Below the pieces are notes generated by a model. That model was given only the letters and a program-made list of their open reading frames with translations, made no database searches and had not been told where the DNA came from. 6,177 bases of DNA from contig JAUXFG010000199.1 in the NCBI GenBank assembly GCA_030620115.1, positions 1 to 6,177 on the forward strand, written 5' to 3'. This document shows positions 1 to 5,458 of this stretch, in pieces. The position numbers and the translations under genes were made by a program. Positions within the stretch are counted from its first letter, which is position 1; each line of letters starts with the position of its first letter. Source of the DNA: Candidatus Fermentibacterota bacterium. Its GTDB lineage: Bacteria > JAFGKV01.

Positions 1-20
1 AAGTGGGTGCGTGAATGCGT

Positions 21-54
21 GTCATTCTGAGGGAGCGGAGCGACCGAAGAATCT
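21..54 (+). repeat. 34-bp dispersed repeat, copy A
   Basis: This 34-bp unit begins GTCATTCTGAG and ends CGAAGAATCT. It matches copy B (4439-4472, opposite strand) at 32 of 34 positions and shares both ends with copy C (4507-4540). Similarity to copy B continues a few bases outward, into CGT on the left and a G-rich run on the right (about 55-67). It has no coding signal; a reading frame across it translates only the repeat. From memory, similar GTCATTCTGAG...GAAGAATCT elements occur between genes in many environmental bacterial genomes, but I could not check this. Function is unknown. Confidence 0.8.
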
Positions 55-90
55 GGGCGGGGGGAGGATTGAGGGAAATTGCGAATTACT

Positions 91-140
91 AAAGGCTATG
101 ATCAGTTCCGTGCGGAGTCACGGAACTGATCATAGCCTTT
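91..140. terminator. Perfect 22-bp inverted repeat, terminator-like hairpin
   Basis: The arms at 91-112 and 119-140 are exact reverse complements (22 of 22), separated by a 6-base loop (113-118). The stem starts AAAGGC and ends GCCTTT, followed by one more T, giving a TTTT tract on the plus strand and a short U tract on the minus strand too. That is the shape of a Rho-independent, possibly bidirectional terminator, which could end a plus-strand gene lying left of the window. The stem is longer and more perfect than a usual terminator and no gene end is visible beside it, so a REP-like palindromic element is a real alternative. Confidence 0.5.
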
Positions 141-219
141 TACTAGCCGTCTTCAATAGGTTGGAGACTTCACAAACGAATCAGGTTTTGTAACGACATA
201 TGCGGGTTAGCTGCGAGGT

Positions 220-313
220 GATGCTTGATGCTGGTTTCTGGATGCTTGATGCTGGGAAGAGAACGGAACAACTCCGGATTCCATCCAGTATCCAGCGACC
301 AGCAACCAGTATC
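220..313. repeat. Degenerate 7-bp-period repeat in two inverted arms
   Basis: The left arm (220-254) is five heptads of the type GATGCTT/GATGCTG, with one diverged unit GTTTCTG. The right arm (285-312) is four heptads of the type CCAGTAT/CCAGCGA/CCAGCAA. The arms are related by inversion: 227-254 against the reverse complement of 286-313 gives 22 Watson-Crick pairs in 28, and three of the six differences are G-U compatible. The 31-base middle (255-285) is not repeated. The result is a long imperfect hairpin built from iterated heptads. It is non-coding. Heptameric tandem repeats are known between genes elsewhere, for example the STRR families of cyanobacteria, but no relationship is implied. 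Confidence 0.7.
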
Positions 314-314
314 G

Positions 315-367
315 CTGCGCCTCAATCAATGCGCCACGGCATCATCACTCGTCGGTTTGAGGCGCAG
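315..367. repeat. 11-bp inverted repeat with 31-base spacer
   Basis: CTGCGCCTCAA at 315-325 is repeated exactly in reverse complement at 357-367. The spacer is not repetitive. It begins two bases after the heptad element and could be part of the same repeat block. A role as an operator or RNA stem is possible but nothing specific supports one. Confidence 0.4.
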
Positions 368-573
368 TTTCGCTAGAGATTTCATAATACCTTCATCCTC
401 CTTTTGCAATAGGAGGAGGCCGAATGCCTGGGCCTAAGAGAATGTCCCTGGATCTGGTCTAGATCGGGGAAGGTCCTATCCAACGCCCTTCCGCCAGAGA
501 ACCCTGCCCATCCGCCGCCATCATGGCCTTGGTGACGACCATTTTGAAGGGGCTTCTTGACCGGGTCTGATGG
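368..573. other. Intergenic stretch without recognisable gene
   Basis: About 200 bases upstream of the candidate nifJ promoter. I see only short stem-forming segments: TCCTCCT (396-402) against AGGAGGA (411-417), and GGAAGG (468-473) against CCTTCC (487-492). A 15-codon ATG frame at 523-570 has no ribosome binding site. No tRNA, riboswitch core or protein family was recognised. Confidence 0.5.
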
Positions 574-601
574 TTGACTTCTCGGGGGTGTTGTGCATTA
601 T
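574..601 (+). promoter_or_regulatory. Possible sigma-70-type promoter for nifJ
   Basis: TTGACT (574-579) matches five of six bases of the -35 consensus. After 16 bases comes CATTAT (596-601), which matches four of six bases of the -10 consensus TATAAT. Transcription would begin near 608, giving a leader of roughly 90 bases before the nifJ start. This rests on pattern matching alone in a genome whose promoter rules are unknown. Confidence 0.3.
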
Positions 602-683
602 TTGCCAAGCTTTTTTGCTTGTGGTGAAGCGGCGTCCCAGGTGGAGGCACGGGCGCCTTTATCTTTTCTGTCCTACATACCTC

Positions 684-688
684 AGGAG
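684..688 (+). promoter_or_regulatory. Ribosome binding site of nifJ
   Basis: AGGAG lies 11 bases before the ATG at 700. The spacing is slightly long but workable. It supports this ATG as the start, which also gives the amino-terminal pattern usual for the family, with the YPITPSS motif about 29 residues in. Confidence 0.7.
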
Positions 689-699
689 AAGCAGTCATA

Positions 700-3600
700 A
701 TGCACACACCCAAGAAGGTTGCGATCGACGGCAACGCGGCAGCCGCCTATGTTGGTCATTCGCTGAACGAGGTGATCGCCATCTATCCCATTACGCCAAG
801 TTCCGTCATGGGGGAGATCGCAGATGCGCGGTCCGCAGCGGGTGAAACAAACATCTGGGGTAATATTCCTCAGGTAATAGAGCTTCAGTCAGAGGGGGGG
901 GCGTCCGGGGCTGTTCATGGCGCCTTGGCCACAGGGGCATTGACTACGACGTTTACGGCCTCCCAGGGCCTCCTTCTCATGCTTCCCAATATGTTCAAGA
1001 TTGCAGGGGAGCTCCTTCCCACGGTGTTCCATATCTCGGCTCGATCAATCGCATGCCAGGCCCTCTCGATCTTCGGCGAGCATTCGGATGTGATGGCGGC
1101 CAGATCAACGGGCTTCGGTCTTCTCGCTTCAGGGAGCATCCAGGAAGTCATGGATCAGGGGCTCATCGCGACGGCGGCCTCACTGGAATCAAGGGTTCCG
1201 TTCCTCCACTTCTTTGACGGCTTCCGTACATCCCATGAGATCAATACCGTATGGCAGCTCACTCATGAGCAGATGCGCCAAGTCATTGACGACAGATTTG
1301 CCATCGAGCACCGGCAGCGGGGGCTCTCGCCGGACCATCCCATGATCTCGGGGACGAGCCAGAATCCTGATGTCTTCTTCCAGGGACGTGAGACGGTCAA
1401 TCCTTACTACCTGGCCACCCCGGCGATCGTTCAGAAGTACATGGATAAGTTCAAGGAAGTGGTTGGCCGGGAGTACAAGCTCTTTCAGTACTTTGGGCAT
1501 CCCGAGGCTGAACGCGTCATCATCCTGATGGGGTCAGGCACTGAGACAGCCCACGAGACCGTAGAATCCCAGATGGGAGAAGGGCGGAAGGTTGGATTGG
1601 TCAAGGTTCGTCTTTACCGGCCATTCTCGGTGGAACATCTCGTCAAGGCGTTGCCGGCGACGGTTCGGAAGATCGCGGTTCTCGACAGAACGAAGGAGCC
1701 CGGTTCTCTCGGGGAACCGCTCTATCTGGATGTCCGATCCGCCATAGGGGAGGCTCTCGAGAAAGGAATCACACCGTTCGACCGCCAGCCTACCATAGTG
1801 GGCGGGAGATACGGGCTCAGCTCCAAGGAGTTCACCCCTGGAATGGTGATGGCTGTCCTTGATAACCTGGATAAGGCAGAACCCAAGAACCATTTCACCG
1901 TGGGTATCAACGACGACGTCACCCACACCAGCCTTGATTGGGACCCCTCGTACGTGAATTCCAGTGCAGAAGCGTTCCAGGCCATGTTCTATGGGCTTGG
2001 TGCGGACGGGACCGTGGGGGCAAACAAGAACAGCATCAAGATCATCCACGAAGGAGCCGGGCTTGAGGCTCAGGCGTACTTCGTCTATGATTCGAAGAAA
2101 GCCGGCGCTATTACGGTCAGTCATTTGAGGTTCGGCACGAAGCCGATCCAGAGTACGTATCTCTGCAGCGATGCCCAATTCATCGGGTGCCACAACTTCT
2201 CTTTCCTCGAGAAGTATGATATGCTTGGCCATCTCAAGGTTGGCGGCACGTTCCTGCTCAACGCTCCGTTTGGTCCGGACGAAGTATGGGACAAGATGCC
2301 GAGGAAGGTGCAGGAGCAGATCATCGAGAAGCAGGCAAAGTTTTACATGATCGACGCCGGTGCGCTTGCAAAGGAGCTGGGACTCGGCGCGCGGATCAAC
2401 ATCATCATGCAGACTGCGTTTTTCCTCATTTCGGGAGTGGTTCCGGAAGACAAGGCTCTCGAGCTCATTCGTGAGTCTATTCAGAAGACCTATGGGAAGA
2501 AAGGCTCGAAGGTCGTGGACATGAACATCAGGGCCATGGAGGGGGCGTCAAAGAGCCTTCATGCCATGGACTACCCTGATCATGCCACGAGCACCATCGG
2601 GATGCCGCCCACCGTACCGGAAGATGCTCCTCTGTTCGTCAAGAATGTGACGGCCAAGATTATCCGGCAAGAAGGAAATACCGTGAAGGTCTCGGAGATG
2701 CCCGCGGACGGGAAGTTTATCACTGCCACCACGCAGTATGAGAAACGAAATGTGGCCACGGAGATCCCGGTGTGGCTTCCTGAGAACTGCATCCAATGTG
2801 GCATCTGTTCCATCATTTGCCCTCACGCGGCGATTCGGATGAAGGCGTATGATGCGGAATACCTGAAAGATGCGCCGCCGACCTTCAAGAGCATGGATGC
2901 CCGTGGCAAGTCATTCCAGGGGATGAAGTACACCGTTCAGATCGCGCCCGAGGATTGTGCGGGGTGCGGCAACTGTATGCAGAACTGTCCACCAAAAACC
3001 AAGGCGCTACAGATGCAGCGGCAGTTCGAGCTGCGCAAACCAGAAGCAAAGAATTTCGAATTCTTTCTCTCTATTCCGGAGACTGATCCCTCTCTGTTCA
3101 AGAAAACTAGTATTATCGGAAGCCAGCTTGTGAGGCCGTTGTTCGAGTTTTCTGGAGCGTGCCCAGGGTGCGGAGAAACGCCCTATGTGAAGCTCCTGTC
3201 GCAGCTTTTTGGGGACCGGGCCATGATCGCCAATGCAACGGGATGTTCCTCCATCTATGGTGGGAATCTCCCCACTACTCCCTATGCGAAGCGTGATGAT
3301 GGGCGTGGACCTGCCTGGACGAACAGCTTGTTCGAGGATGCCGCCGAGATCGCGCTGGGTTTCCGGCTCACGGTCGACAAGTTCCAGGCGGAGGCCCAGA
3401 GAAGGCTGGCAGCCGCGGACATCCCCGCGGAGCTGAAGCAGGCGATCCTGGATTCAGCCCAGGAGGATGACATCGAGATTGAGGCCCAGCGGAAGAGGGT
3501 AGGGGAGTTGAAGGAGCTGATTCGCGAGAAGGATTCGCACTTCTACTCCCTGACAGACTACCTGGTCAATAAGTCGGTGTGGGGTCTCGGTGGTGATGGT

Positions 3601-4245
3601 TGGGCTTACGATATCGGCTATGGTGGGCTCGATCATGTGATGGCCTCGGGGAGGAACGTGAATCTGCTCGTGCTTGATACTGAGGTGTATTCCAATACCG
3701 GCGGCCAGATGTCCAAGGCGACGCCGAGAGGGGCCACGGCCAAGTTTGCGGTGGCGGGAAAGCCGGCTCCGAAGAAGGATCTCTGTATGCTGGCAATGGT
3801 CTATGGCACGGTCTATGTGGCCAAAATCGCTCTGGGAGCGAATCCGCTGCAAAGCGTGAAGGCATTCATGGAGGCTGAGAGCTATCCAGGCTCCTCCATC
3901 ATCCTCGCCTACAGTCACTGCATCGCCCATGGCATCAACATGAGCAACGGCTTTCAGGAGCAGAAGAAGGCAGTGGCTTCGGGACATTGGCCACTCTATC
4001 GTTTCGATCCGCGGAGAATCGACGAAGGCAAGAACCCACTCCAACTCGATTCCAAGGCGCCGTCATTGCCGCTCGAGGAGTACATGTACGGAGAGATCCG
4101 TTTCAGAACGCTCAAGCAGTCGCAGCCAGAGCGTGCTCAGAGACTCTTGGAGGAGGCGAAGGTCGATGTGTTAGGCAGATATCACATCTACCAGCAGCTC
4201 GCGAAGATGGACTTCGATTTTCCCAAGGACATTGAGACGAAGTAG
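700..4245 (+). CDS. nifJ: Pyruvate:ferredoxin (flavodoxin) oxidoreductase, full-length homodimeric type
   Basis: This cytoplasmic enzyme oxidatively decarboxylates pyruvate with CoA to acetyl-CoA and CO2, passing two electrons to ferredoxin or flavodoxin; in some organisms it runs in reverse to fix CO2. The 1181-residue protein has the fused domain order of the family: amino-terminal pyruvate-binding domain (about 10-250, YPITPSS 29-35), domain II (about 260-360), gamma-type domain (about 425-610), EKR-type linker, ferredoxin domain with two 4Fe-4S motifs (C697/C700/C703/C707 and C753/C756/C759/C763), and TPP domain with GDGWAYDIG (965-973) and YSNTGGQ (997-1003). C821, C824, C849 and C1074 match the ligands of the proximal cluster. 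T32, E65, R115 and N999 match the Desulfovibrio africanus active-site residues T31, E64, R114 and N996, as I recall that numbering. The protein ends near where the D. africanus oxygen-protective carboxy-terminal extension would begin. The gene has its own leader and terminator-like hairpin, so it is probably monocistronic. The nifJ name follows family usage; no nif genes are visible. Confidence 0.98.
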   Translation: MHTPKKVAIDGNAAAAYVGHSLNEVIAIYPITPSSVMGEIADARSAAGETNIWGNIPQVIELQSEGGASGAVHGALATGALTTTFTASQGLLLMLPNMFKIAGELLPTVFHISARSIACQALSIFGEHSDVMAARSTGFGLLASGSIQEVMDQGLIATAASLESRVPFLHFFDGFRTSHEINTVWQLTHEQMRQVIDDRFAIEHRQRGLSPDHPMISGTSQNPDVFFQGRETVNPYYLATPAIVQKYMDKFKEVVGREYKLFQYFGHPEAERVIILMGSGTETAHETVESQMGEGRKVGLVKVRLYRPFSVEHLVKALPATVRKIAVLDRTKEPGSLGEPLYLDVRSAIGEALEKGITPFDRQPTIVGGRYGLSSKEFTPGMVMAVLDNLDKAEPKNHFTVGINDDVTHTSLDWDPSYVNSSAEAFQAMFYGLGADGTVGANKNSIKIIHEGAGLEAQAYFVYDSKKAGAITVSHLRFGTKPIQSTYLCSDAQFIGCHNFSFLEKYDMLGHLKVGGTFLLNAPFGPDEVWDKMPRKVQEQIIEKQAKFYMIDAGALAKELGLGARINIIMQTAFFLISGVVPEDKALELIRESIQKTYGKKGSKVVDMNIRAMEGASKSLHAMDYPDHATSTIGMPPTVPEDAPLFVKNVTAKIIRQEGNTVKVSEMPADGKFITATTQYEKRNVATEIPVWLPENCIQCGICSIICPHAAIRMKAYDAEYLKDAPPTFKSMDARGKSFQGMKYTVQIAPEDCAGCGNCMQNCPPKTKALQMQRQFELRKPEAKNFEFFLSIPETDPSLFKKTSIIGSQLVRPLFEFSGACPGCGETPYVKLLSQLFGDRAMIANATGCSSIYGGNLPTTPYAKRDDGRGPAWTNSLFEDAAEIALGFRLTVDKFQAEAQRRLAAADIPAELKQAILDSAQEDDIEIEAQRKRVGELKELIREKDSHFYSLTDYLVNKSVWGLGGDGWAYDIGYGGLDHVMASGRNVNLLVLDTEVYSNTGGQMSKATPRGATAKFAVAGKPAPKKDLCMLAMVYGTVYVAKIALGANPLQSVKAFMEAESYPGSSIILAYSHCIAHGINMSNGFQEQKKAVASGHWPLYRFDPRRIDEGKNPLQLDSKAPSLPLEEYMYGEIRFRTLKQSQPERAQRLLEEAKVDVLGRYHIYQQLAKMDFDFPKDIETK

Positions 4246-4263
4246 CGCTCAGCGGCTATAGCC

Positions 4264-4297
4264 AAACCGGGCTCACCAATAGAGGTGGGCCCGGTTT
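4264..4297 (+). terminator. Terminator-like hairpin after nifJ
   Basis: Arms AAACCGGGCTCACC (4264-4277) and GGTGGGCCCGGTTT (4284-4297) form a 14-bp stem with one G-U pair and a 6-base loop. It starts 18 bases after the nifJ stop. The T tract is short (TTTCGTGCTT), so termination may be only moderate. A 10-bp palindrome GGCTATAGCC (4254-4263) abuts it on the left. Being between convergent genes, it could also act on minus-strand transcripts. Confidence 0.65.
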
Positions 4298-4320
4298 CGT
4301 GCTTCAGGAGATCAGATAAC

Positions 4321-4340
4321 GGCCATGACGGAGCATGGCC
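4321..4340. repeat. Short inverted repeat GGCCATG/CATGGCC
   Basis: A 7-bp inverted repeat with a 6-base loop (ACGGAG), at the left edge of the repeat mosaic between the convergent genes. It may belong to another dispersed element, but only one copy is visible. Confidence 0.35.
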
Positions 4341-4359
4341 CTCCATCATCCTCACTTCG

Positions 4360-4396
4360 ACGTTGAATGTTGAATGTTCGATGTTGGGCGTTCAAT
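4360..4396. repeat. Degenerate 7-bp tandem repeat, ATGTTGA type
   Basis: Five consecutive heptads plus two bases: ACGTTGA (4360), ATGTTGA (4367), ATGTTCG (4374), ATGTTGG (4381) and GCGTTCA (4388). The core GTT keeps the same phase in every unit. The unit sequence differs from the heptads at 220-313 but the period is the same. No coding role is seen. Confidence 0.7.
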
Positions 4397-4438
4397 CCCC
4401 CAATCCTCCATTCCGGCAATTCGCTTCCCTCCCCACCC

Positions 4439-4472
4439 AGATTCTTCGGTCGCTTCGCTTCCTCAGAATGAC
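4439..4472 (-). repeat. 34-bp dispersed repeat, copy B (inverted)
   Basis: Read on the minus strand this starts GTCATTCTGAGGAAGC and ends CGAAGAATCT. It differs from copy A (21-54) at only two positions, both G to A. Copy A and copy B face each other across nifJ. A G-rich minus-strand run adjoins it (4427-4438), as in copy A, so the true repeat is probably longer than 34 bp. Confidence 0.8.
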
Positions 4473-4506
4473 ACGTGTATTGACATACCCGAGAGTAATA
4501 ACTCCT

Positions 4507-4540
4507 GTCATTCTGAGGAAGCCACAGGAGCGAAGAATCT
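4507..4540 (+). repeat. 34-bp dispersed repeat, copy C (diverged centre)
   Basis: Same length as copies A and B. The first 15 bases are identical to copy B and the last 10 (CGAAGAATCT) are shared by all copies. The nine central bases are CCACAGGAG instead of the CGAAGCGAC-type centre of copy B. With copy B, 34 bases away and inverted, it can form a large stem: 15 bp (4458-4472 with 4507-4521), a symmetrical 9/9 internal loop, then 10 bp (4439-4448 with 4531-4540). Conserved ends around a variable centre suggest that structure or end sequence is what is maintained. Confidence 0.7.
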
Positions 4541-4550
4541 CCAGTTCCTC

Positions 4551-4574
4551 TTTGCGACTTTGCGCCTTCTTGTC
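4551..4574. repeat. Degenerate 8-bp repeat, TTTGCGAC type
   Basis: Three consecutive octads: TTTGCGAC (4551), TTTGCGCC (4559) and TTCTTGTC (4567), the last diverged. It is short and could be partly chance, but it sits among other iterated repeats in the same gap. Confidence 0.4.
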
Positions 4575-4618
4575 ACGACGAAGCCTCGGCGAAGGCGGAT
4601 GCGCGAGATCCTGTTCTT

Positions 4619-4655
4619 CCAGATTACCAGATTCGAGATTGACAGATTCCAGATT
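4619..4655. repeat. 7/8-bp-period repeat, CCAGATT type
   Basis: AGATT occurs five times, starting at 4621, 4629, 4636, 4644 and 4651, so steps of 8, 7, 8 and 7 bases. Bases between units are mostly CC, ACC, CG or GAC. It lies 26 bases beyond the stop codon of the minus-strand VTC-domain gene and would be in its 3' untranslated region. Confidence 0.65.
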
Positions 4656-4681
4656 TCTCTCCCATTCCCAAATCCCGGAGG

Positions 4682-5458
4682 CTATGGGACCTGTCGGAGA
4701 TTCTCTGGTCGAGTGCATGTTCCGCTCATCCAATGGTCAATACACATGCAGTACTTGGATATGGATTCGGGCTTCAGTTTTCCGGATCTGACCAGAGTAC
4801 TCATCCAGGGGGGTATTGATCCGTCGAATTTCAGCTCGAGGATGACTGATCCATTGGTGCAGGCCTTGAGTCCGTGGTCCCGCGGGAGATCGTTTTGGCG
4901 TGGGAAGGGGATGCTTCTCACCTGGCTGTCCATGGTGAGGCGTGTCCGTGGATTGAATCGACAGACAAAAGCACGTCGTAAGTAGACTACGAGTATGACA
5001 GGCTTTAGCCCTAGCCTCTCTTGCAGCCAAAAGAAGCGATGGGCAGCCATCCGCGATTGACGCCCCCAATCCTCCATGGTCTCGTCGATAATCCTTGATC
5101 CTGGCCGAAGCAATTGGCCCGTCTGAGAGAAAGGGAGTGCCGCCCTTTCCTTGAATATCTTCCTGCCCATTTTGTGTTTGATCTCGAGGAAGACTCGATC
5201 GCTTGGTTGTGTGTGGTTGTAGCCTCGTATTCTGAGTTTCTTCCGAACCTTCAAACCTTCAAGCTTGTGATAGTAGAAATCAAAGCCCGGAGTGTCATAG
5301 TAGATGCTTCGCACCACATAGCTGGACGTGGGGCTCTGCTCGGCATGTGGATCGGTTGTGACAAAGGGGCTGATGAATGACCTGATCCTTTCCGCCATGG
5401 CCGGAGTGATCCAGTATTTGAACTCTTCCCGCCACCCGTCGCTATTGCCCCACCTCAT
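4682..5458 (-). CDS. VTC-domain (polyphosphate polymerase domain) protein
   Basis: This 258-residue protein belongs to the VTC branch of triphosphate tunnel metalloenzymes, whose yeast member Vtc4 makes polyphosphate from ATP. The charged tunnel motifs are visible in order: EFKY (12-15), RSIYYDT (50-56), KVRKKLRIRGY (70-80), EIK (92-94), the strand YLRRAF...RLTMD, ELKF (208-211) and the closing SKY (234-236). Length is normal for single-domain bacterial members. I see no signal peptide or membrane segment, so it is probably cytoplasmic. The start is supported by GAGGA (5466-5470, minus strand) seven bases upstream and by the ATGA overlap with the preceding adaptor gene, which implies translational coupling. 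Activity of such bacterial proteins is mostly unproven; it may make polyphosphate, bind it or act on another triphosphate. Family membership is well supported, the reaction is inferred. Confidence 0.9.
   Translation of the reverse strand: MRWGNSDGWREEFKYWITPAMAERIRSFISPFVTTDPHAEQSPTSSYVVRSIYYDTPGFDFYYHKLEGLKVRKKLRIRGYNHTQPSDRVFLEIKHKMGRKIFKERAALPFSQTGQLLRPGSRIIDETMEDWGRQSRMAAHRFFWLQERLGLKPVILVVYLRRAFVCRFNPRTRLTMDSQVRSIPFPRQNDLPRDHGLKACTNGSVILELKFDGSIPPWMSTLVRSGKLKPESISKYCMCIDHWMSGTCTRPENLRQVP

Noticed and set aside
220-313. Possible CRISPR array
   Set aside because: Units are 7 bp with no unique spacers of 25-40 bp; this is a degenerate tandem or inverted repeat.
523-570. 15-codon ATG frame in the nifJ upstream region, considered as a leader peptide
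   Set aside because: No ribosome binding site, no attenuator-like codon run, and it ends before the best candidate promoter.
606-621. CAAGC-T6-GCTTG mini-hairpin in the nifJ leader
   Set aside because: Only five base pairs, with the T run in the loop rather than after the stem, so it does not qualify as a terminator or known riboregulator.
460-700. Possible TPP riboswitch ahead of a TPP-dependent enzyme
   Set aside because: The conserved CTGAGA core and its partner segments were not found in the leader.
459-734. 91-codon minus-strand frame upstream of nifJ
   Set aside because: It overlaps the nifJ ribosome binding site and start on the opposite strand and shows no recognisable motif.
1534-2232. 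232-codon open frame on the minus strand inside nifJ
   Set aside because: It lies wholly antisense to a strongly supported PFOR gene, resembles no known family and is explained by the codon bias of the sense strand.
3454-4044. 196-codon minus-strand frame within the nifJ TPP domain
   Set aside because: Antisense shadow of conserved coding sequence, with His-, Arg- and Leu-rich composition typical of such shadows.
4392-4733. 113-codon minus-strand frame across the intergenic repeats
   Set aside because: The product is low-complexity repeat translation (for example LESVNLESGNLEE) and it overlaps the end of the VTC-domain gene in another frame.
4374-4985. 203-codon plus-strand frame from the repeat mosaic into the VTC-domain gene
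   Set aside because: Its first half is translated repeats and its second half is antisense to the VTC-domain gene, whose motifs are unmistakable on the other strand.
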